DNA from: Apostichopus japonicus
Taxonomy: Eukaryota > Echinodermata > Holothuroidea > Aspidochirotida > Stichopodidae
Direction of reading: 5' to 3'
Assembly: GCF_037975245.1 (NCBI RefSeq)
Contig: NC_092572.1
Location: 13,265,269 to 13,329,268 of the forward strand
DNA: 64,000 nucleotides
The translations under genes were made by a program, and so were the position numbers. The notes under the pieces were generated by a model. The model was not told the origin of the DNA and did not search any database. It was given only the letters and a program-made list of their open reading frames with translations. Each line of letters starts with the position of its first letter. The first letter of the stretch is position 1. Shown here one piece after another: positions 1-11,900 of the stretch.

Positions 1-2330
1 AAACTGACACTATGTAAGAAAGGCATAGAACATAATTTACCCACAAAAAGAAGCAACAAAATACAGAGTGTTATAAACATGTGACAATTTGATCTAGGAC
101 ATTGGTGGCTTGTTTGTAAACTCATATCGTGGCATTGAGGTTAATACTTTGTTTTAGAATCTGAAAATCGATAGAAAGCGTTATGAAATAACTATTATAG
201 TAGCAATTTACAATAACCTGATTTGACAAGATGGACAATTTCCGCTTTTTAAACCATCCACTCCTTCCTCTTGTATCTAAAAATGTTGGAAGCAAACTAT
301 TTTCTTTTCTTTTTGGACTCTTACATGAATATTGTATGTAACAGTAAGCTCATAAAGCTTAACTTTCATACAACAGGCTGGATTAAACTAATATTAATCT
401 TCATTTTCACATTTTCCATATAATTTCCTTTCATGTAGCCGTATATATTCACAGTAGAAGTATTCCATTACTTAAATCGGATATTAACAGATCGAACTGC
501 ATTTGATTCAACAAGTGACATGTATCCACATTTATTTGATACCACCTGCTCTATTTCATTACTCACAAAAATTATGGCTTTCGCTGGTTAAAATGCCGTG
601 ATACTCCGTTCTTTGTTTCAACATGTTTTTCAGCACCTGCGTGGTTACGATACCAGTTCCGCTACACACATTACTTCGGCTACGTGTGTAGGGGATAAAC
701 AGATGGCTTAACGACATTTTAACAATAATCCAATGACAGGATTGAGTATACATCTACATTTGCACCCGATACACACAGAGAACACAGTTACTACTGTAAA
801 TCTTAACGTTTTGTAACCGCAGTAAGAACTGGATTGGGCTATACATCGGTGGCATGTGCTTTTAGGATTACAGTAAGAACTGAGGATATGTGAAGTTTCA
901 ACAAATCAAGTTTTTGGGATTTGTTGGGATTACACATATCCTCGGTTCTTACTGTAATCCTTATAGTACATGCTACCGATTTATCAGATTTGTCAGCACG
1001 ATCCAGTATTTACTGTAGTACAAAACTTTAAGATTTACAGTAGTTACTGTAATCTCTGCGTGAATCGGCTGAAATTTGAAAAGTCAATCAGTGGATCTCA
1101 ACAATATATAGGACATGTGATATCTAAATATCGTACGATGTGAACCCTTTGAAATGAACTTTCGATTTACGACATGTTCAAAAGTGTTAGCGAGAGCTTT
1201 CTTTTTGAAACTAGAGCAGTCACGATCAGAACAATAGAACAATTAAGATTGATTTGATGTTACATTTCGAAGCTGCTTTCGAGTGGGAGATATGCCAGTC
1301 ATGCGAATGGTAATGGCAAATACGTGGTTCCTCTTTCGTATTTAAAGAGATACGTCGTTTTTTTGAATTCCGTTTCTCACCAAAATAATGTACCTGAAAG
1401 GCTGAAACCATTCGTGAAGTGTTGTCAGCAGTTGTAAAAAAGTATTTTTGCTATGTTTTTGTTGATATGGAAAATGGCGACTAAATGTTCATATAGGTTC
1501 ATCTAGAGAAGGCTAGTACAATTTAGGAACGGATATTTTAATTGTAAAGCATTCCAAGGACACAATAACAACAATAAAAATGTGTTAGGACAACATCATC
1601 AACATCCTTTCTGGAATAGCAAAGATTTTGTCATGCATTTCAAAAAGCTTTCAAAAAGCCTTAGTTCATTACGTTGTGTCCTTGGGCTATATGCTTTATC
1701 TCAATTGCCTCTCTTTACCCAGTAGTTAAATGGGTACCTGTGAGGTTATACTATTATTGGGCGCAGTAATAACTGCAGCCGACTGGACGGTTTGTCTCTA
1801 GTACATGTTATCATTGACCAGGGGTAAAATCACCTATGTTATAAGCGCTTTAAAACATATCGCTGGTTTAAAGCGCTATATAAATCGCACATGATCATCG
1901 TTATATTTATAGCAAGTAACATACTATTGAAACGGGGTTTCCCATTAAACAAGGTGAAACATTGGTTTCTTCACTTTCATTGTCACATGTTGTGACATTG
2001 GCATATGCCTTTAATAAAAGCAGATCTGTGAACAACGGACAATTAATTTTAAATTAAGTTTCGCATTAATTTTGAAAGGTTTATATTTCAAAGAGAAAGT
2101 TAATTAAAAAACAATGATTCAGAGTTTAATTCAACCAAAAAAAAATAGAAAATAATAATCAACTCCATGTTTTCGTAAGATTCGTACCTACATGATAAAA
2201 AACAGAACGCATTGTCAAATGTAATGATGCAATTCTGTTCCCCTTAAGAAACAGTGATGGTTATGGTAGTCATGTTTTTTGTTCATTGGCTGTTTTCCTT
2301 CAGGCACACCATCTTAAACGCGAATTAGAT
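1..2330. other. 5' flank, no gene recognised
   Basis: I see no exon with convincing splice sites and family similarity here. The stretch holds the foldback element at 773-1066 and a small hairpin near 1842-1882 (agcgctttaaa / tttaaagcgct). A short minus-strand open frame around 1226-1411 has no recognisable domain and is probably chance. Confidence 0.5.
773..1066. mobile_element. Foldback (long inverted repeat) element
   Basis: Two arms of roughly 110 bases are inverted copies of each other. The left arm runs from cacacagagaacacag to the gaggatatgtg near 893; the right arm runs from cacatatcctc at 932 to ctctgcgtg near 1066. The loop is about 38 bases. The innermost 28 bases of each arm match almost perfectly. 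Such a structure is typical of foldback-type non-autonomous DNA transposons. No target-site duplication was identified. Confidence 0.7.
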
Positions 2331-2333
2331 TGT

Positions 2334-2335
2334 TA

Positions 2336-2427
<92 letters not shown>

Positions 2428-2428
2428 T
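2334..2428. repeat. (CA)n/(TA)n microsatellite
   Basis: A run of CA dinucleotides passes directly into about 70 bases of TA dinucleotides. Confidence 0.95.
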
Positions 2429-2575
2429 ACAAATTGATAATTGGATATGATTGACATATTCTTATGGCTCACACTATGACTCACACTACCTTAATGCGAC
2501 ATAGGTATCTCTGCTTTCATTTTCAATCTAATCAGCATTTACTTAGCCGGCAAATCTAATATATTTATGTTACAT

Positions 2576-2594
2576 TATATGTATATGTATATAA

Positions 2595-2628
<34 letters not shown>

Positions 2629-2674
2629 ATATATATATATATATGTGTGTGTATACATATAAATATATTTGTAT

Positions 2675-2713
<39 letters not shown>

Positions 2714-2733
2714 TATATATATAGATATAGATA
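2576..2733. repeat. Compound (TA)n/(TG)n microsatellite
   Basis: Interrupted TA, GTAT and GTGTG runs. Open frames across it are low-complexity tyrosine/isoleucine strings and are not genes. The tract directly abuts the duplicated exon fragment at 2745-2784, as the tract ending at 6176 abuts the parent exon. Confidence 0.95.
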
Positions 2734-2744
2734 CACATAATATA

Positions 2745-2784
2745 CCTTCTCCATATGTTCTGCAATCCTTCTCATGGCTTTCTC
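2745..2784 (-). pseudogene. Duplicated fragment of gene A activation-segment exon
   Basis: These 40 bases are identical to 6179-6218, the 3' end of the gene A exon that encodes [13 protein letters not shown] plus the first base of the intron. In both places a TA-rich microsatellite follows on the minus strand. The copy lies beyond the gene A stop codon and poly(A) signal, so it is not needed by the gene. The microsatellite probably took part in the duplication (inference). Confidence 0.85.
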
Positions 2785-3701
2785 TAAACATAAAATGCTT
2801 ATAAAATGGTATGTTAAATGATCAACTAGTAACAATCAACTAGTAACAATCATCTAACCCTCTTTTTTTTCCAGCTAATTTTTATCGACATATCGAACGA
2901 CTATACAGTGTAACAATAATTGTGCTTAACATTTCTATGATCAATGATGTACCAGTGTAATAGGGTCTAATATATACAATTCTCGTTTTTCATTTTTAAA
3001 GGTTTGGCCGTTGCTGAGATACAACATTGGCTGAGAGAGATGCTTGTGCCATGAATCAATTTCTTAACTAGTTTAGGTCGTTCTAACAAAAAGTAGTCAC
3101 ATTCGCCTACAAATAATTGTACCATATAAACCTCAATAAATTACACATGCCAAAAGTAAACTTATTGCAAGGTAGAATCGCGATAATGCCGAGATTTTCA
3201 ATTTCAACGCATATTTATATAAATGCCGTATTTATTTATTGGATAACATCAGTACTCTTCAGTGAACTTAAAGGTTTGTCCAAAGGAACACATACTTCGA
3301 CAGATGGCATAGGAACATATTCTCAACAGCTTGATGCAATGTTCATTCAATTATTACTTTAACAATTTGAGAAATGAAATCATTTGAAGTTGACACGTTC
3401 TGTACCCAAAGTGAACTTGAAACAAACAGGTGTGATGTCATAGAAGGACAATGATAGAGTTTCGGTATATTTTTCTTTTACATAGACGGAATTCATCTGA
3501 ATAATTGTGAACATCCTATAGGAATTGGTGTATTAGTAACGTTACATAACCTTGGGTAAAACTGGAACTTTATTGAAGGGTCAGAACAATGAAGTAAAAA
3601 CTACAGAAAGAAAGAAAAAAAAACTTTGCAGCCAGAGAGAAACTACGACAGTCTCTTTAACCCTATGTTTTTTTCAGCAAATTTTAGCAGGATGCCTAGA
3701 A

Positions 3702-3707
3702 TTTATT
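3702..3707 (-). promoter_or_regulatory. Poly(A) signal AATAAA of gene A
   Basis: AATAAA on the minus strand about 250 bases beyond the gene A stop codon. It is the first such hexamer I find in the downstream direction. Confidence 0.55.
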
Positions 3708-3955
3708 CCTCTTTCATAATTTTTTCTATGGAACATGATTTTAATAAGCTAGTATTGTGCTGACTAGAGGATAAAGATAATTTGACAATAGTTCGTAAAT
3801 CAATAGACTAGTTTGATTCCATTTGCACGTGATTGTTGCACCAAACAGGTGGCAAATGTTATTTGTAAAAAAGGAATATCCCGCTTGAATTGATAAGTGA
3901 AAGATGTTCTCAATATCTCAAAAGACCTCCCTCTGATTCAAAGCCTTGCCCCTAT

Positions 3956-4018
3956 TCATCCCTCCAAGACAAAGTAAGGCAGTTGTTCATTCTCGAACAC
4001 ATTATCCTTTTGCTTTTC
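3956..4018 (-). CDS. Gene A exon 14: C-terminal tail and stop
   Basis: Strong acceptor (TTTTTATTTGAATTTCAG), phase 0, encoding a 20-residue acidic tail with FENEQLPYFVLEG, then TGA. The gene C tail is also short, acidic and Tyr-containing (DDNEYSFYQ). This exon is inferred from splice signal, phase and that resemblance. Confidence 0.72.
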   Translation of the reverse strand, partial: EKQKDNVFENEQLPYFVLEG

Positions 4019-5870
4019 CTGAAATTCAAATAAAAATGATAATTATGGATGCAGGTATTTTTTAATAAAACAAAGGGAACATGTCCTGACAAATATGTGT
4101 GATTTATCCCAGAGCAATATTAATGTTTCTGATTCGTATCTTCTGTGCTATTCTGTCAGTAAAATTATATTTCAGTATAATAAGTAACAGTTACAGAAAT
4201 GACAGAAAACAATCGAAGCTTACAGCATACCTTTTCGAGATTGTTAAAAATATCATTTATTTGATTTTGTATCTCCTTAAACGTTGGCCTGTGTCCTTGC
4301 CGAACATCCCAGCAGGAAACCATCATGTTATACCTGCAACAGAAAAGTAAATAAATGTAAAATTCACTTCAATATATGTATATAAAATATACACATTACG
4401 TCGTGCAGTAACCTGCGAACAATTCAATAGCTTATACCACTTTTAAAATGCCGACCATGAAGGGTACGCTACTTTAACATAATTGAGGAAGATATATCAC
4501 ATTGTTAGTTTAAAAAAAAAACTTATATCAATACCGTGTTCTCAAACTTTTTTGTCCCGTTAAAACCTTGAATACATCCTGAATTAGATCACAGTAGGTG
4601 GTCTGTGTTGTCATTCCCGCAAATACTTGAAAAGCTTGATTTTTTGGTCATAATATTCTTGAGTTTTCTTGAGTTTATCCTTGTAACATGATGCACTTTG
4701 GCTGAAGTGCACATTCTTTGTAGAAATTTCAATTTTCCTCTGTGAACAAGTCAGTTAACAATTAACAAAGTAGAACAAAACCGTGGTAAAAAAAAGGAAA
4801 TTGTCGTACCTCAAGCAATCTATTACGAGCATAAAGATTTCGGTATGTTAAGATATTTTTGGATGTCGAATCTAGGGCATCCTAGTTCATATCAAAAGTG
4901 GTGAACAATACTCCAAACAAAACATGAATAACTAATCATCATCTACCATACACCCTATTTTCTGTATTTACATACAATCTAAAATGCTTCCTTACATAGC
5001 AGCTGGGCAAAACGATGGCTGAGGCAGATTCAATCCTTCCGCCATGCGTTGCTCGACTTCGGAATTGCTCAGCGTTACAAGTGGCAATGCACCTGGTGAA
5101 TAAGATCAGATAATTCAATGGTTCATTCACACTTGTTAAACATTTTACAATATTACTGGACCATTGTCAGCCGACCATACATTAATCTGCGGAGAATACA
5201 TAATTCAATATCATGGATAGTTAATACATGTTGCCCCGCTAACAAAGCCGGATGAAATCGGCCTACGGTTTTTGCCTTCATCTTTCGTGCATTTTAATGA
5301 GAAAAACGCACTATAGATCGTTGCTGGACCCCTACTCATTACATAATTCCAAGACCTTTATACAAATTGCTACTTTAATCGATTACGAAAGTTGAGGTTT
5401 AACCGGTAAACTTAATTACTACGCCCGGAAGAAATAACTTAGTTTATGATTATTGCATTAGTTTCGTTAGGGAAGTTTGAAGTGTGGCTTTTGTCTTTCT
5501 CTATCGTTAGTATATACCATCGCAGGCAGTATAATTTATCAAACCATAACATACCAAAAGAATAGAGTTCCCAGAAAAGTACCGCAAGTCCCCAAACATC
5601 ACTTGCTTCGGTGTACTGATTGTTAAAAACGGCTTCTGGGGACATCCATGCAATTGGTGGATGTTCCTGCAAAGGTACGTCAGCATGGGAAATCAGATAT
5701 TTGTATATTTGTATATTTGTATATTTATTTGTTTCATCACAATTTACAGTGTGACGGGAAGTCTCCTATAAAGGCTGTAAGGCTTAACAAAGTAGGAGAC
5801 TCACCAAAAAGAAAAAAAAGAGAGAAAAACTTAAGAATAGAAAAAGATACATACAAATAAATATGAAAAA

Positions 5871-5917
<47 letters not shown>

Positions 5918-8900
5918 TGTATCTATTATGTATCTATTTCAATTATATTTAATTTCAGTTGTATTTATATATATTTAATAAAATATTAAAATATATAATA
6001 TGTATATATATATTTATATATATATGTATATATATATATATTATATATTTATTAAAATATAAAAATATATAAAATGTATTATATATATATTATATATATA
6101 TATTTATATAAATGTATATTTCATTTGTTATAGATATATATATATTAATATATATATATAGATATAGATATATATAAACCTTCTCCATATGTTCTGCAAT
6201 CCTTCTCATGGCTTTCTCCGTTTGGCAAATGTCATAGATTTTACACTCTCCGTGTTGTGTAAGAAGTACTTTGTTTAATCGCAGCGCTGGATGACTGAAC
6301 TGCACGGAAATAAAAATAAAATCAATTCTAGTAACGTGATATAAATTCGACGCAGCAAGTACGCTTGACTGACCTTAAAACCCATTGTTTATGTTCTTTT
6401 ATTAAAAAGTATAACTTCAGTGTATCATACTTTCATTTCTCTGTTATATATTATGCTTTGCATACACTATTCATTCATCTGGATTATGCAGTAAGTATTT
6501 TGGTAAATGGCTTTCGTTATAGTACCATTCATTTATAGAAAAAACATTATGCTACTGCTATACTTTTGGAACATTGTTAATTTAACTTGTGCAGGAAATG
6601 TTTTATTTCTCTTCTTTCATTCTTTCATTATCTGACGCACATACCATTCATATCGGAGAAAAGAAGATGGTGGAAATATTAAAACTAAGTAATGTGATGA
6701 TGATGATGTTCATGGTGATAGTGATGGTGATGATGGGGTGATGATGATGCATGACAATGATGATGATGATGATGACAATGATAATGATGATGATAATGAT
6801 GATGATGATGGTGATGAATATCATCATCAACATCATGATCATAATAATGATGATAACACGGGGAGGGATAAGTCCTACCTTATGTTTGGAAATATAACGG
6901 ATGCCTTTAGTTACACTTGACGAAAAATACAATAGGTCTCTCAACTGGTTGTTCATGTTGTGTTTGAGGGTCTTGTTCATGTTAACCACTTTTGATATGG
7001 CCCGTGATGCCCTTGATTCCTGATAGTTCGACATCATAAAATCTCTCAACGTACCGAAATTCATATGCTCGTAAAAGATTGTTTGAGGTACTACAATTTC
7101 AAAAGTAAAGAAACAACAAACAAATAAAAACAAATATCATGGCATTTAAGTGAAAAATACTTTATAATTACGTGTCAAGCACCAACACTTCATCCAAAAC
7201 AGTAACGAGAAGTAGTTAAAAATAAAACCTAAGGGTTTAAATTCACTGCTCGAAACCAAGTACTCTATAGGGTAAAGAATTGTTTTCCATATTTCATTGC
7301 TTTGAATCCCCGTAGCAAACAACTTCAGATTGCTCTTCCCCCTAAAAACAAAGAAACACATTTCAGGCAATAACAGATAAATATAATATAACACATATCT
7401 GACCTTCATCAACGGCTATGTATACTATCTGTACAAGGTTGGAATGCTCTTTTAAGGACCTCAAATCAAGTGCAAGTTCCTGAAATGATCTCGCTTCGTC
7501 AACAGTGGCGGAACCTATTGGAGTAAAAATTAAAACTTACGATATCGTAATTATGCGAAATATTTATAAGATACGGAGTTACATTCAATGTTTTTAATCT
7601 CTTGCCAGTCTGAAAGAAACTGTTTTCTTGGAGGAAGGGGGAGGGGAATGGTTCAGTTACAGCCTATAAACATGCTTGAAGTATTGCAATGAAGTGCATT
7701 GAGAGATGATATAACTTAATGCAAGTTTAGAATATTGTTTGGACATTTGAGACCAAAAAGGAAGTATGAGGAAGAAACATGTATTTCATGCGCACCAAAA
7801 GATTTCCCCCCGGTATTGTTACCTAATATAATGAACTTTGCTTTTACTCGTAGATTTTGTCGATCATTCTAATGCCTTACCTGACAGTACCTTTGCAAAG
7901 CACTTCTGGTTCCTTTCGTTATGAAAATATTGAGCACTCCAATATTCAAACAAAGTTGCAGTTTTCAAACAAACTAATAAAGATGTAGCTTTGCCACTGG
8001 TTTGGGCTGTCAATGTAGAGAAAGTTAGATTAAAGGAAAAGAAACAAAAAACTGATTACCGCTTTGTTATATAATGAAAAAAAAAAACATTTCAGTATTG
8101 GTTCTTAAGGAAAAAACTTTAATGATATAGTATTGTGGACCTCTGAGAACCTCGTTGAACTACACAATGTTTAAACACACTAATAAAAGTCTAGTTTCAA
8201 TTGTACAATGAGTCATAGATATTTTTGTTTAACAATCGATTTAAGTATAATAAAACTTCTTTTTTTTTGTTAGCACTTGTGTCATCATTAACATTCCTTA
8301 CATGACCCGTGTACATCTACAGGTGTGTCGTCTCCTTCTTCATCGTTGATGTCATCATATGCAAGAACGCTTGTTCTCGTATTTACTGCTGCATCATCAT
8401 TTGTTTGCGAGCTGGAAAATTGCCTTTCGATTTTAATCGAGACAGAAACAAAAATCAAGATTGGGTATCATGTCAGTATATCATATGTCTTTCAAAAGAA
8501 AAGCGATCTATTTCAACATTCATGGAGAATGACAAGTAAATGTAGTTTGATATTGCCGATGGATAACTATTAAGTTAAGAGATACGACAAAATAACTCGA
8601 TTTCAATAACGGCTGTATGCTAATGATTTTGACATGGTGTGCACACATGCAGGTTCCCAGATGTCCATATTTCATGGTTATAAAACAGGGATGATCTCTG
8701 ATATTGTCAGATGATTGTTTTGGCAGATAATCGCCAGGTAATTTCACCGGTAGGGTCTAACAAGTTAACAGCTAGAGAGCTTACTTCTTCTGCGTTATAC
8801 TATTCTTTAATAAGGTGAAATATAAATCATGAATTTTCCGCAAATAGGACATCGATTAAACGCCACTGCTGGTTGAGTTGTTTTAAAATCGATTTTTTTT

Positions 8901-11900
8901 CCATAAAAAAAAAGCCTTATCGAGGGATGTCATCAATTTCAGTAACAGTAATCAAGAGCAACATAGAAATTATGTACATTGCTTGGTCAGTACCGAAGTG
9001 TGTAATAACACTGTAACACATGTTGGACCTGTCTGTAGATACTAATGTGCACCCGATGTACATGGCTTGATCAGAACTGAAGTGTCCTATAACACTTTTA
9101 AACATGTTAGACCTGTCTGTGGATACTAATGTACACTCAATGTACATGGCTTGATCAGTACTGAAGTGTCCTATAACACTTTTAATCATGTAAGACCTGT
9201 CTGTGGATACTAATGTACACTCAATGTACATGGCTTGGTCAGTACTGAAGTGTCCTATAACACTTTTAAACATGTTAGACCTGTCTGTGGATACTAATGT
9301 ACACTCAATGTACATGGCTTGATAAGTGCTGTGAATAAAAGACAACCGTTCATCAGTATAAACTGAATTGTGTTATAACACTGTAACAAATGATACTGAA
9401 AAAAAATACTTACAGACGAATTTTTTTCTTCAAAGGCTGTTTCAACTAATGACTGGTTATGAGTCTCAACAACTGCCCCTATGTTCAACTAGTAAGTATA
9501 CTCTTGTAAAGATGGTTCAAATTGCAGATTGTTAGCGTTTTGCAGTAAAGAGTTATCCATTTTCTGTTATTGGCGAAACCTTTGGAGCAGGGACGTAGCC
9601 AGGGGGGGGGGGGGAGCAGGGGGAGCGACCGCTCCCCCCCTTTCAGTGTCGAAAAAAATGTTTAAAAACTGTTGTTTTTTTAGCATGGTATTTTGTCAGT
9701 GCTCTTTTGATCTTGAATACTCGTCAGCTCCGTTAACTCGATTGTAATCGTAGTAACATTCACGCCTACTGATTCAACTACTACTTAGTTTGGCAGATGC
9801 AATTAGCTAAATTTAGCCTATAGCCTATTACAAGCCTACAGTTGGCCACTGCGTAATAAAATACATATTGCCTACCTAACCGCACTCTATGGAATGTTTC
9901 GAACCGTATGCACAACAACGTCGACAACGTTCGTTCTCATCCTTTCTATGATTCGTCCTAAGTTGTTGCACGAACAGCATGTTATGAAGCTAAGCTAGCA
10001 ATCGTACGTGATACGCACTTCCTATAAATAATTATTACACTGCTAATACACTGCGATAACGATATTTGTTTTTAGGCCACTGCATATCTGGCTATATTCC
10101 AAAATATAAAAGATTATATTGTCCATCAGTTAAGTTGGTCAAATGTATTAAAGTCCAGACATTGGACAATAAACAAGAATCACCCTACTTGAAAAATTGT
10201 AAAAGAGCACTATGTTTGTCTTTCTGATATATTATGTAAAAGAACATGTAAAAGAATTCAAACAGGAAACAAAATCTGCTGATAATATGATATCATATGA
10301 TCAGGGGCGTAGCCAGTATGTAGCACTGTGGGCCCGGGCCTACACTTTTTTTGGCCAAGTTATCTTTTTTTAAAAACACCCATATTTCAAATCCATAAGC
10401 TTGCTGGACGAGTTAAAGAGTCTAGACAGGAATAACTATTGAAATGAACGTAGCAAGAATATGGCTTAATTAGGTGACCTAGTCTTCTAATTTAGGCTGT
10501 CATTTCTATCGCGTGCCGTTTCATTCAACACTCTACCCGCCGAAAAAGACTATAGGATCCGATCTTGTCAGTGTTGTAACATCTAGTTAAGAACCTGTTT
10601 ACGCAGATAATATTTCAGTTGAGAAAACAGTTGAGAAAGTTGAATCAGATGGCAATCGTCGGATAGCTATCGCCTTCTCTTATTAGGCTAACTTAAACAT
10701 TTACAGTTGTATCAAAGACAATTACTGGCTATAGTTGTATCTAAGACATTTCTGGCCTATTTATATATGTAACTACAAGTATCAGCAGTTGAAAAGTAAG
10801 ACTACTCTGTACATGTACCTTGCTAATTTTAAATACATTATGTATTATTGAATTATGTACTATCTTAACTCATTTGGTTTTTTGGTTGAAAAGTGATATT
10901 GAATGAGGTGTCTCAAGTTAGCAAGAGGCCATGGAACCAGCATGAACACTCGGGAAGGGCCGTTTCCGGCCATCTGGGGGGTTTGTAAAACCAAAAATTT
11001 TCTTGTACGCTCCGCGCCAACCGACGGTGGCGCTCCGCTCAGATAGTCGTGCCTACATTTTTGAAAATCGATATCAATCGCAAAAAGTGCTCCCCCCCTT
11101 TCAAATTCCTGGCTACGTCGCTGCTTTGGAGTAGTCTAGTTAGTCCAGTCAATTATTTTGCATATGATTGTGTGTTTAGCATTTTTGTTTGTAATTTCTT
11201 CTCAGTAGGAACTGGTCATAGATATACCACATGTTAAGAAATTATTACACATACCAGTTTTAACTGATTAACGGGTACTCACTTTATACCAGTTTTAACT
11301 GATGAAGTCATGAAAATCATGTGTTTAAACAAACTTACATTTTATTTAGACTTGCTTTCCCTGTTGAAAAAAAAACACATTAATATTGAAGGTAATTGAC
11401 TGATAAGTATTAACAGTACGGAAAACACAATCTACGAAATTGCAATATTTTCACAAATTTTGAATACGTTGTGTTTCAACGTGATAACAGCCTTAAAGAT
11501 AAAAGGCTAAACAAACACGTGACAACATTCTAACCTTATCATAAGTATGAGATGTTTAAAGGGGAAAAATTAGTGACAAGCTGCAATTAAAACATCGCGA
11601 ACCAACCTGCTCCTAAAAGAAGCAAGATGGACACTAAAACAAGCGCAGCAACGCTTCAGAGGCCCAGCTAAGCATCTAATTGAGAAATTTGTATAGATTG
11701 GCAATATTTATAATCAGGTTATATATTTTTTTGTTTATAATGTTAGATATAAGCGGGTTAATGGTGTCATTTCTTTCACTTCCATCTCCTTCTCCTTTCC
11801 TTATGGTCCTTCTTAGAAGATAAGGTTGGTTTTTGTATGTGTGTTTTTGGATACTTAGAAACCAGAGCTGTCTTTGAACTATGTTCGAACCAGAATGCAA

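Noticed and set aside
2565-2835. Tyr/Ile-rich open frames on both strands
   Set aside because: They translate the TA microsatellite; the only meaningful part is the 40-bp exon copy.
8309-8573. Two plus-strand frames of about 80 codons
   Set aside because: They overlap gene A exon 6 antisense and show no domain or splice support.
8917-9345. 142-codon minus-strand frame with repeated peptide
   Set aside because: It is the 84-bp minisatellite read through; 84 is a multiple of three so the frame stays open. It lies in an intron of gene A.
11585-11660. TM-like minus-strand peptide (VAALVLVSILLLLGAG)
   Set aside because: Could be a second TM exon of gene A, but its reading frame would need phase 2 entry and a stop lies just upstream; exon 4 already supplies the TM in the correct phase.
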